This document shows, piece by piece, positions 1-6,039 of a stretch of 10,606 bases of DNA; within the stretch, counting starts at the first letter, position 1, and each line of letters opens with the position of its first letter. The stretch is from positions 1 through 10,606 of the forward strand of contig CANRHG010000051.1 in the NCBI GenBank assembly GCA_947630385.1. The letters are read 5' to 3'. The position numbers and the translations under genes are program-made. The notes beneath the pieces were generated by a model. That model saw nothing but the letters and a program-made list of their open reading frames with translations, searched no databases and was not told where the DNA came from. This DNA comes from an uncultured Eubacteriaceae bacterium (GTDB lineage Bacteria > Bacillota > Clostridia > Eubacteriales > Eubacteriaceae).

Positions 1-354
1 GTTTCTGGCCTTGTCTTTTAACCGGGCAACGCTTCTTTCAAGTTTTGCTATTCTTTGATCGAGCTGGTAGATCTCCCGCTCCAGGATCCGAAGGAGATGT
101 TTCTTATGCTCCTTTAAAGCCCTAAGCCGTCCTGCAATCTCACGGACGATCGTATTAGCCAGTCTATTCGTTATTTCAAACTCATGCGAAAGCCACTTTC
201 TCAGGTCGTTTGCGCCTTTGAATCTTTCTTCGTAGTCCTCCGAGATCATCATCCGGTAGGCTGTGCGGTAGATCTCTCCGTAGCGGACTTCCTGCTCCGT
301 TAAATAGTTGGTCAATTCCCCTTCAGGTAGTTTGATCTTGGTTGTTATTTGCAT
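1..354 (-). CDS. tnpB: TnpB-type RNA-guided nuclease / transposon accessory protein, N-terminal part (runs off left edge)
   Basis: An open frame starts at an ATG (354-352) and continues without a stop to the window edge, giving 118 residues. The beginning (MQITTKIKLP), a Tyr/Arg-rich stretch and the long Lys/Leu/Glu-rich coiled-coil-like segment (residues about 80-118, with LKEHKKHLLRILERE) resemble the N-terminal part of OrfB/TnpB proteins of IS605 and IS607 elements. The RuvC catalytic residues and zinc finger would lie beyond the edge, so activity cannot be judged. Its start lies inside the 3' end of the tnpA remnant (32-bp overlap in another frame), the usual IS607 gene order. TnpB proteins are guided by an RNA from the element end and cut DNA to help the element persist. 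The assignment rests on general sequence character plus the adjacent IS607-like tnpA. Confidence 0.66.
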   Translation of the reverse strand, partial: MQITTKIKLPEGELTNYLTEQEVRYGEIYRTAYRMMISEDYEERFKGANDLRKWLSHEFEITNRLANTIVREIAGRLRALKEHKKHLLRILEREIYQLDQRIAKLERSVARLKDKARN

Positions 355-947
355 CTTTCTTTTCTTCTAAAATATTATTGGCTTCTTTTAGAAGCCTTTC
401 CTGCTCATTATATCCTTTAAGACGGTAGAATTTTCCCGAAAAAAGAGACGATCAGGCTCGTGAAGTCGTCCCTGTATTCTTCATTTAAATCTTTTCTTTC
501 TTCTTCAAAGACCACTTCGATCTTAACGTCAAACGATTTAAAATAACGTTCTAGGTATTTGTTTCCAAAGCGGCTCAGCCGGTCTTTTTGTGTGAACCGG
601 ATCAAATCTATTTTTTCTTCTTCAGCCAGGTCATTAGTTTCTGCAGGTTTTTACGCTTTTCATTGATCCGCTGCCTAAGTCCCTGATCTCGTATTGTGGG
701 GAACTACAACGCTCTCTGAGCTTCGGAACTGGCTCTCGATCAATTCCCTGGAACCGCTACTGCTTCTAGCGTAGTGAGCGACTTTTAAGGGCTTTTCTTC
801 AACTACAGGCTAAGCCTCTAGTTCTTTTTGACTGTATAGCGTCTGGCCTCCTGGCATCTTATAACCTTTGATAAATCCGTTGTCATGAAATCTTCTGACC
901 GTCTGCGGTGGTATTTTTAAAAGCTTTGCAGCCTCTCCAACTCTCAA
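323..947 (-). pseudogene. tnpA: IS607-type serine recombinase TnpA, broken by a stop and about four frameshifts
   Basis: Pieces of one IS607 TnpA can be read in order across three frames. First comes a MerR-like helix-turn-helix (about 947-813: LRVGEAAKLLKIPPQTVRRF, then a PGG turn) ending at an in-frame TAG (812-810). The same frame continues into the resolvase start (HYARSSSGSRELIESQF, catalytic-serine region, about 776-724). A shift near 721 leads to CSSPQYEIRDLGSG, one near 666 to INEKRKNLQKLMTWL, one in an A-rich run near 613 to KDRLSRFGNKYLERYF, and one near 430 to FYRLKGYNEQERLLKEA, which stops at 325-323 inside tnpB. The order matches the family: DNA-binding domain, catalytic Ser, DLGSG and KDRLxRFG motifs. 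The start is uncertain: a TTG at 947 is possible, and an ATG at 962 is followed at once by TGA. So much damage rules out a functional recombinase. Confidence 0.85.
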
Positions 948-1048
948 GAATTCTTTTCACATAATCATTGTATTCTGATTTTTCTTCTCAGTCTATAATA
1001 TTAGAGAATTTTCTACACTTTTAAAATTAAGCGAATTTAATTTGAGGA

Positions 1049-1079
1049 CAAAAAAAGACCAGCCGCAAAGGACCGGTCT
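1049..1079 (-). terminator. Rho-independent terminator closing the flavodiiron operon
   Basis: On the minus strand AGACCGGTC pairs with GGCTGGTCT (nine pairs including two G-U) around a short CTTTGC loop, and the stem is followed directly by a run of T. It sits 14 bases past the stop of the flavodiiron gene, so it ends that transcription unit and insulates it from the IS607 remnant. Confidence 0.88.
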
Positions 1080-1092
1080 AATTTAAATACAA

Positions 1093-2289
1093 TTATTTAA
1101 TTAATTTTTGAGCAACGGCTCTAGCCATTTCTCTTAGTTTTTCTTCGTCGTCCTTATTTGGATAACCTTGGACGTTGACCATTTCTCCCGGACAGTAAGC
1201 TCCCGTATTTTGGATAAATTTATCAAATACACGGTTTGCTCCGCCGCTCCAGCTAAAGTCGGTGAAGAAGCCACAAACGTGATTTCTTAATTTATTTCCT
1301 TCAAGTTTATAGAGTAGATTTTCCATTGAAGGAAGGATCTGACCGTAATAGGAAGGCGCGCCGAGGAAAATACCCTGATATCTCCAAATCGAAGCCAAGA
1401 TATAAGACATGTTGGTTCTTGAGACGTCGTACATTAAAATCTTCTTAACACCACATTTTCTGAGTTCATCGGCGATGATTTCGGCCGATTCCCTGGTATT
1501 TCCGTACATCGTCGCGTAAGCGATGACGACCCCTTCGTCGACTTCGGCGTTTGCGAGCTTGATATAAAGATTTAAGATGTAATTCGGATCCGTCCTCCAA
1601 ACCAGTCCGTGAGAGGGACAAATCATGGAAATTGAAGGTACTAGCGGCGTCAAGGCTTCAAGCGACTTTTTGGCCATTTCCGTAACTTTTCCAACGATTG
1701 TCGCATAATAACGGTAGGTTGGTTCTAGGAACGTTTCGACTTCGTTTTCGTCGTCGAAGATGGAACCGACGGTGGCTTTATACGAACCGAAGATATCCAT
1801 TGAGAAAAGCGTTCCGCTTTGGACGTCAAAGGTGACCATGGATTCGGGCCAATGGACCATTGGGGTTAAGAAGAACTGAAGTTCCCTTCCACCAAGATCT
1901 AATTTCTGTCCGTTTTCGATTTCTATGAAGTTTTTATTGTATTCATAGAAATTACGAATCATCGGGAAGGTCTTTTTATTTCCAATGATTTTTACGTCCG
2001 GCCATTCGTTTGTGACCGCCAAGATACAACTGGAGTGGTCCGGTTCCATATGATTGACGACCAAATAATCTACTTTTTTATCGCCGATGATCGATTTGAT
2101 GTTTTCGATGTATTCTTCGGCCATGTACTCTTTGACCGTGTCAATCAAGATGACCTTGTCGTCGTTTATTAAATAAGAGTTGTAATTGACGCCTTCCTGG
2201 TCGATTGGCCACATTCCTTCAAATAACCACGTCGTGTAGTCGTGGACCCCAATCCAATAAATTCCATCACGGATAAATGTTGTGTTCAT
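1093..2289 (-). CDS. fprA: A-type flavodiiron protein (FprA family), oxygen / nitric oxide reductase
   Basis: The 398-residue product has the full two-domain layout of class A flavodiiron proteins. The N-terminal metallo-beta-lactamase-like domain (about 1-250) carries the diiron ligands His80, Glu82 and Asp84 (NHMEPDHSS), His146, Asp165 (FSMDIFGSY) and His227 (CPSHG). The C-terminal flavodoxin domain (about 254-398) has the FMN phosphate loop ATMYGNTRESA and the second flavin loop APSYYGQ. Family members are cytoplasmic and reduce O2 to water and/or NO to N2O, with electrons from rubredoxin or a flavin reductase. No such partner is encoded nearby. The ATG at 2289 has an AAAGG ribosome binding site 6-10 bases upstream, next to the stop of the preceding gene. 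It is the last gene before the terminator at 1049-1079. All ligands are present, so activity is expected; the preference for O2 or NO cannot be read from sequence. Confidence 0.95.
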   Translation of the reverse strand: MNTTFIRDGIYWIGVHDYTTWLFEGMWPIDQEGVNYNSYLINDDKVILIDTVKEYMAEEYIENIKSIIGDKKVDYLVVNHMEPDHSSCILAVTNEWPDVKIIGNKKTFPMIRNFYEYNKNFIEIENGQKLDLGGRELQFFLTPMVHWPESMVTFDVQSGTLFSMDIFGSYKATVGSIFDDENEVETFLEPTYRYYATIVGKVTEMAKKSLEALTPLVPSISMICPSHGLVWRTDPNYILNLYIKLANAEVDEGVVIAYATMYGNTRESAEIIADELRKCGVKKILMYDVSRTNMSYILASIWRYQGIFLGAPSYYGQILPSMENLLYKLEGNKLRNHVCGFFTDFSWSGGANRVFDKFIQNTGAYCPGEMVNVQGYPNKDDEEKLREMARAVAQKLIK

Positions 2290-2301
2290 TGAAAACCTTT
2301 C

Positions 2302-2940
2302 TTAATAAATTTTATAGTCCGTAAATCCTGCTTGTTCACTGTCAAAATCGCTCAAATGCTTACGATTTTTCAGTGAAACGTAAATATAAAAAATTCCGAT
2401 AAGACCTAATATGGCATAAACCAAATAGATCCGATACGGATAAATGAAAGACCCATAAATAAAGCTTAGGACAACTACAGCCAAGCCCGCAATGCAGAAA
2501 ACCGTCTTTAAGGCGGTTCTATTACGGAATAAATTTTGTATACTTACGACAAATATAAGCGACAATAAGCTGTAATATATTAAGTTTATTACCAGATTCG
2601 GAAGTAAAAATATAGCTACAGCAAAGATTAAATCAACGATCGCCCGTAATTTTAAATAGTTTCCCTGTATTTTTGATTTTAAAAAGAAATTACTTAAAAA
2701 GCAAATGATACTGTTAACGAGCGCGTTTACAGTTATAAGCACAACCAGTGGATCAACGTAGGTGTCCGGTATAGCTTGCCTAAAATAAAAATAGACAGGG
2801 ACCAGCAATACGGTCACCAAATCGATCACGCCCTGTAAAAGTAAGATCTGCCATTTTCCGGAATAGCGCCGAATAAAAAGTTCTCTAGGATTTAAATAAT
2901 AGACCGGCCTGATCTGACCCGAGTAAAAAAATTTGGACAT
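2302..2940 (-). CDS. Six-helix membrane protein of unknown function (weak DUF308/HdeD resemblance)
   Basis: The product has 212 residues and about six hydrophobic segments: roughly 31-53, 63-87, 98-113, 115-135, 144-166 and 170-190. The N-terminus and a charged C-terminal tail of about 20 residues are probably cytoplasmic. Two helices share a similar pattern (GVIDLVTVLLVP near 37 and AIVDLIFAVAIFLLP near 100), suggesting an internal duplication like that of DUF308/HdeD proteins; this is only a weak family guess. Its ATG overlaps the stop of the lipoprotein gene by one base (TAATG), with AAAGGA just upstream inside that gene, so translation is probably coupled. The flavodiiron gene follows after 12 bases. 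No catalytic or transport motif was recognised. Confidence 0.85.
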   Translation of the reverse strand: MSKFFYSGQIRPVYYLNPRELFIRRYSGKWQILLLQGVIDLVTVLLVPVYFYFRQAIPDTYVDPLVVLITVNALVNSIICFLSNFFLKSKIQGNYLKLRAIVDLIFAVAIFLLPNLVINLIYYSLLSLIFVVSIQNLFRNRTALKTVFCIAGLAVVVLSFIYGSFIYPYRIYLVYAILGLIGIFYIYVSLKNRKHLSDFDSEQAGFTDYKIY

Positions 2941-3413
2941 TAATCCTTTGTTAAAGTTAGAGGTGACGGTAAAAAGGATACGCTGTCGTTTGCGTTATGA
3001 AGGTCTAAGGATCTTCCGTCATTGGATAAGCTATAATCCAGTACGACCTGACCGTTTTGAACTTCCGTACCCGTAAACGTTGAAGACGTATCTTCGACCG
3101 TCACAATCGATAAGGTTATGGCCTTATCGTCGCTGACGTACGTTCCGGATATTTTGGAGTCTATGTCGTTTCTTTCAATTTCAAGTTCAAACTGTCCGTC
3201 ATTTTCCAGATCAAAGTTGACCTCGTACGGTGTTCCGTTATCCGTTCCGTGGTACTCCCAATCACCTACAACCGTGGCTCCTGAACTATTCCCCGAAGAA
3301 CTTGTAGCGCTTTGTGAACTGGAGCTATTCTGGGAACCCGAATTATTCGACGTGCTTGCGCACCCACATAAAACGAGTCCTAAAACAATCAATACAATTA
3401 AAAATTTTTTCAT
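2940..3413 (-). CDS. Small secreted lipoprotein with Ser-rich linker and lipocalin-like domain
   Basis: The 157-residue protein begins with a lipoprotein signal peptide: MKK, a hydrophobic stretch, then VLCGC with Cys18 as the likely lipidated residue. Cys16 at position -2 is less common than Ala or Ser. A low-complexity Ser/Asn/Gly linker (about 20-46) leads to a compact beta-rich domain (about 47-157). Its opening GDWEYHG, then NDGQFELEI and GTYVSDDKAITL, and a late SNDGRSLDL resemble the small lipocalin-like or DUF5640-type domains common in anaerobic Bacillota lipoproteins. It should sit on the outer face of the membrane; its ligand is unknown. An AAGGGTG ribosome binding site lies five bases before the ATG, inside the end of the S24-like gene. 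Its coupling to the downstream membrane protein suggests the two may act together. Confidence 0.87.
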   Translation of the reverse strand: MKKFLIVLIVLGLVLCGCASTSNNSGSQNSSSSQSATSSSGNSSGATVVGDWEYHGTDNGTPYEVNFDLENDGQFELEIERNDIDSKISGTYVSDDKAITLSIVTVEDTSSTFTGTEVQNGQVVLDYSLSNDGRSLDLHNANDSVSFLPSPLTLTKD

Positions 3414-3415
3414 AA

Positions 3416-3760
3416 TTACACCCTTAAAATCCCGGTAGCATAACCCAACAACTTAACGTCGTCGTAAGTTTCTTCTTCAATAGAAGGCCAAGTCCGGTAA
3501 ATTTGAAAATTGTCTCCTTTATTTTTTAATTTTCTAAAAAGTAAATGGTCGTCTGCTAATAATAAAACATCGGCTTCTTCCGGAAAATGGTCCGCTAATT
3601 TTATTTTAACCGTATCGTCAGGATAATAGCGGTCATACATCGAATCATCTGTTAAAGTAATATAGATGGATGACCCTAAATTTTCTTTAAAATCCTCGGG
3701 CTTCTTAATTTCTGGTTGTTTTGTAAGATTAAATATTTTACAATTACGATCGTACTTCAT
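3416..3760 (-). CDS. Stand-alone S24 (LexA/UmuD-like) peptidase-domain protein without a DNA-binding domain
   Basis: From the ATG at 3760 the product has 114 residues; an in-frame TTG at 3781 would add seven. The core reads like the C-terminal domain of LexA: DDSMYDRYYPDDTVKI with the putative nucleophile Ser40, a strand VLLLADDHLLFRKL with the putative general-base Lys77, then LLGYATGILRV matching the closing strand of the fold. The Ser-Lys distance of 37 residues equals that of E. coli LexA (Ser119/Lys156). There is no helix-turn-helix and no obvious Ala-Gly self-cleavage site in the short N-terminus, so it is not a normal SOS repressor. Neither possible start has a clear Shine-Dalgarno site. 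It heads the lipoprotein-membrane protein-flavodiiron unit, with only two bases between its stop and the lipoprotein start. Peptidase activity, or a purely structural role, remains inference. Confidence 0.72.
   Translation of the reverse strand: MKYDRNCKIFNLTKQPEIKKPEDFKENLGSSIYITLTDDSMYDRYYPDDTVKIKLADHFPEEADVLLLADDHLLFRKLKNKGDNFQIYRTWPSIEEETYDDVKLLGYATGILRV
3716..3744 (+). promoter_or_regulatory. Candidate sigma-A promoter for the 57-aa / GH25 pair
   Basis: TTGTTT (3716-3721) and TACAAT (3739-3744, five of six consensus bases) are separated by 17 bases. Transcription would start near 3751, leaving a leader of about 30 bases with the AAAGGA site before the ATG at 3781. The promoter would lie inside the 5' part of the divergent S24-like gene. 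The -35 is weak (three of six). Confidence 0.35.
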
Positions 3761-3768
3761 ATGTAATG

Positions 3769-3774
3769 AAAGGA
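3769..3774 (+). promoter_or_regulatory. Ribosome binding site that fixes the start of the 57-aa gene
   Basis: AAAGGA stands six bases before the ATG at 3781. The upstream in-frame ATG at 3766 would put this site inside the coding sequence and has no such site of its own, so 3781 is the better start. Confidence 0.75.
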
Positions 3775-3780
3775 AATTCA

Positions 3781-3954
3781 ATGGATAAACTAATGGAGCA
3801 GTTTCCAGCCATCGACCGGGAATTCGACAAATTAACCATGCTCGTCACACAGACCAAAAACAAAACGACGGATCAAAACCAGATAGAGTACCTCAACTGG
3901 TTAGAATCAAAACTTGAAAGTATTTTAATCGAAGAGAGCCGTTTTGATGACTAA
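3781..3954 (+). CDS. 57-residue helical protein of unknown function, translationally coupled to GH25
   Basis: This small gene has a good AAAGGA ribosome binding site and encodes 57 residues with no signal peptide or membrane segment. The sequence looks entirely helical and heptad-like (EQFPAIDREFDKLTMLVTQ, then EYLNWLESKLESILIEES), as in a short coiled coil or helical hairpin. Its stop codon (3952-3954) overlaps the start of the GH25 gene by 8 bp, so the two are almost certainly translated from one message. I do not recognise a family. A cytoplasmic partner or regulator of the cell-wall enzyme is possible, but only because of position. Confidence 0.72.
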   Translation: MDKLMEQFPAIDREFDKLTMLVTQTKNKTTDQNQIEYLNWLESKLESILIEESRFDD

Positions 3955-4699
3955 AATCAGAAAAAACGCGCCGCTAATTAGCTTAATTCTATTTGTGGCC
4001 GTCTTTTTAATCATTGTAATGTTCTCTTATATCACCCGACAAAACCAGATCGATAAAATCGACCGGGTCTTTGGAATCGACATCTCAGCCTATCAGGGTG
4101 AAATCGACTGGAAAGAACTCGAAGACCAGGAAATAGCTTTTGCTTTTATTAAAGCTACCCAGGGCCACGACTACGTCGACTCGGAGTTTTCACGCAACTG
4201 GTCGGAAATAAGCGATACCTCGATAAAAAAAGGTGCCTATCTCTTTTTCGAGCCCGACAGTCCAACCGATCAGTCCCTTCAACTTTTTTACGATACCGTT
4301 CCCGTAGACGTAAGAGCCTTGCCTCCCGTCATCGACGTGGAGCTCGATAATTCCCAGGAACCAAAAAAAGCGAACATCGTAAAAAGTCTTAAAGAGATGG
4401 TAGATGGTATGAGTGAACATTATCATAAAAAGCCGATCATTTACACGAATTATAATACTTATAATACGTTTTTATCCAAAGATTTCGACAACGTCTATTT
4501 TTGGATCGCCGATCTGGATTCCAGTTATCCTGAACTCGCCAATAACGAGTGGACGTTCTGGCAGTACACCTACCGTGGGATTCTAAACGGAGTGGGTGAA
4601 GATATCACGTTTGTCGATTTGGACCTATATAACGGTAATCTTAAAGACTTTAAAAAAGAATTCGACCCAACGCTGTGGGAGCTCCTCGGTTTTTATTAA
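3947..4699 (+). CDS. Membrane-anchored GH25 muramidase (lysozyme-like)
   Basis: The 250-residue product has a short basic cytoplasmic start, one transmembrane segment (about 10-28) and then a single GH25 domain (about 42-235) with nothing else outside. Family landmarks are GIDISAYQG (catalytic-site Asp45), FAFIKATQG, the PPVIDVE motif with Asp130 and the likely catalytic acid Glu132, IIYTNYNTY, FWIADLD and the closing FWQYT...VDLDLYNG. GH25 enzymes cleave the beta-1,4 bond between MurNAc and GlcNAc in peptidoglycan; this one would be tethered to the outer membrane face, fitting wall remodelling rather than export. I chose the ATG at 3947 over a TTG at 3944 because a GAAGAGAG site lies about eight bases upstream. 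A terminator follows directly. There is no wall-binding repeat, unlike many phage or secreted relatives. Confidence 0.93.
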   Translation: MTKIRKNAPLISLILFVAVFLIIVMFSYITRQNQIDKIDRVFGIDISAYQGEIDWKELEDQEIAFAFIKATQGHDYVDSEFSRNWSEISDTSIKKGAYLFFEPDSPTDQSLQLFYDTVPVDVRALPPVIDVELDNSQEPKKANIVKSLKEMVDGMSEHYHKKPIIYTNYNTYNTFLSKDFDNVYFWIADLDSSYPELANNEWTFWQYTYRGILNGVGEDITFVDLDLYNGNLKDFKKEFDPTLWELLGFY

Positions 4700-4733
4700 A
4701 CTTTCCGGACATTGCGGAAAGTTTATTCTTTTC
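4698..4733 (+). terminator. Rho-independent terminator after the GH25 gene, shared with the der stop region
   Basis: AAACTTTCCG and CGGAAAGTTT form a perfect ten-pair stem around a seven-base loop, and the T-rich TTATTCTTTTCT follows on the plus strand. The stem begins in the GH25 stop codon and its far arm reaches into the der stop codon. On the minus strand the tail is not U-rich, so termination of der transcripts here would be weaker. Confidence 0.82.
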
Positions 4734-6039
4734 TCGCCCGAACAAAGATGCGAATCGGGGTGCCGGAAAAATCGAAGGTCTGTCTAAAATAGTTTTCGAT
4801 ATAACGCAAATACGAGAAATGCATCAGATCCGGTTCGTTGACAAACAAAACAAAAGTCGGCGGGTCGATGGAAACCTGCGAGCCGTAATAGATCTTAAGT
4901 CTGCGGCCGCTTTTGCTCGGCGGCTGTTTTAGGCTTACAAGATCCAGGATCGCCTGATTGAGTTTCCCCGTGTTGATCCGTTTTCTCGCCTGATCGTAGA
5001 CGAAGTTAATTTCCTTATATAAGTCGTCTACCCTACGTCCCGTCTTTGCGGAAATAAACATGATGGGGGCGTAATCTAAAAAAGCCAGCTGGTTACGGAG
5101 TTCGTCCTGCATGCGTTTCATCGTCATCGTATCCTTTTTAACCGCGTCCCACTTGTTTACGACGATGATACAAGGTTTGTACCGGTTTTGGATGATGCTG
5201 GCAATTTTTTTGTCCTGTTCGCTGATCCCGGCTTCCCCGTCGATGAGTAAAAGCACGACGTCGGAATTTTCCACGGCCGTGACCGCCCGGATAATACTGT
5301 ATTTTTCTACGTTTTCGTAGATCTTCTTTTTACGCCTAATCCCCGCCGTATCAATAAAGGTATATTCTTTGCCGTCGTGAATAATCGAGGTATCGACCGC
5401 GTCTCTCGTCGTTCCGGGAATATCCGATACGATCAGGCGGTTCTCACCCACGAGGTAATTGATCAGTGTGGACTTGCCGGCATTTGGTTTTCCAACAACA
5501 GCCACCTTAATGTCTTCGTTTTCTTCCTCGTCCGTAAAAAACGGCTCGATCTCTTCTAAAACTTTATCGAGTAGGTCCCCTAACCCGAGCTGTTGTTCGG
5601 CTGAGATCGCCAACGGATCGCCAAGGCCCAGATTATAAAATTCGTAGATCGCGTCTTCCTTGTTGTGATGATCGAGTTTGTTGACGACCAAAAGGACCGG
5701 CTTGTTCTTTTTGCGGATCATGTCCGCGACTTCGTGGTCGGTCGCCGTCAAGCCCTCAATTCCGTCGACCATCAGTAAGATCAGATCCGAGGTATCGAGC
5801 GCGACTTCAGCCTGGAGGCGCATTTGTTCTAGAATCGAGTCTTTGGCCGCCGGCTCGATCCCACCGGTGTCGATCAGATTAAACTTGTGGTTTAACCATT
5901 CGGCTTCGGCTATGATCCGGTCCCGCGTCACGCCCGGCGTGTCTTCGACAATAGCGATTCGTTCGCCGATTAGTTTATTAAATAAAGTAGATTTTCCGAC
6001 GTTCGGCCTACCTACAATGGCTACATTCGGTTTAGACAT
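4723..6039 (-). CDS. der: Ribosome-assembly GTPase Der (EngA)
   Basis: The 438-residue product has the unique tandem G-domain layout of Der and the usual family length. G-domain 1 shows GRPNVGKS (10-17), TPGVTRD (34-40), DTGG (57-60) and NKLD (120-123). G-domain 2 shows GKPNAGKS (183-190), PGTTRD (208-213), DTAG (230-233), NKWD (295-298) and SAK (330-332). An acidic linker (about 168-176) joins them, and a KH-like domain (about 352-438) ends the protein. Der is cytoplasmic, essential in most bacteria and needed for maturation of the 50S subunit. A GGGGAG site lies four bases before the ATG, inside the end of the DUF512 gene, and the two genes overlap by 8 bp. This gene order is common in Clostridia. 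All GTPase motifs are intact. Confidence 0.98.
   Translation of the reverse strand: MSKPNVAIVGRPNVGKSTLFNKLIGERIAIVEDTPGVTRDRIIAEAEWLNHKFNLIDTGGIEPAAKDSILEQMRLQAEVALDTSDLILLMVDGIEGLTATDHEVADMIRKKNKPVLLVVNKLDHHNKEDAIYEFYNLGLGDPLAISAEQQLGLGDLLDKVLEEIEPFFTDEEENEDIKVAVVGKPNAGKSTLINYLVGENRLIVSDIPGTTRDAVDTSIIHDGKEYTFIDTAGIRRKKKIYENVEKYSIIRAVTAVENSDVVLLLIDGEAGISEQDKKIASIIQNRYKPCIIVVNKWDAVKKDTMTMKRMQDELRNQLAFLDYAPIMFISAKTGRRVDDLYKEINFVYDQARKRINTGKLNQAILDLVSLKQPPSKSGRRLKIYYGSQVSIDPPTFVLFVNEPDLMHFSYLRYIENYFRQTFDFSGTPIRIFVRARKE

Larger units (their letters stand above)
1..962 (-). mobile_element. IS607-family insertion element, decayed and truncated by the window edge
   Basis: The pair of a serine-recombinase-type tnpA remnant followed by an overlapping tnpB defines an IS607-type element. 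The tnpA-proximal end must lie somewhere between about 962 and the terminator at 1049-1079. I could not define the exact end, because IS607 elements have no clear terminal inverted repeats or target duplications. The other end is outside the window. With tnpA dead, the copy cannot move by itself. Confidence 0.65.

Noticed and set aside
3118..3438. 106-codon plus-strand frame opposite the lipoprotein gene
   Set aside because: Its Ser/Leu/Pro-rich composition is what the antisense of the Ser/Asn-rich lipoprotein would give, and the minus-strand frame has a signal peptide, lipobox and ribosome binding site.
3737..3767. Alternative plus-strand promoter TTTACA with TATGTA or TGTAAT
   Set aside because: Transcription would begin at or inside the AAAGGA ribosome binding site of the 57-residue gene, removing it from the message. 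The upstream TACAAT fits better.
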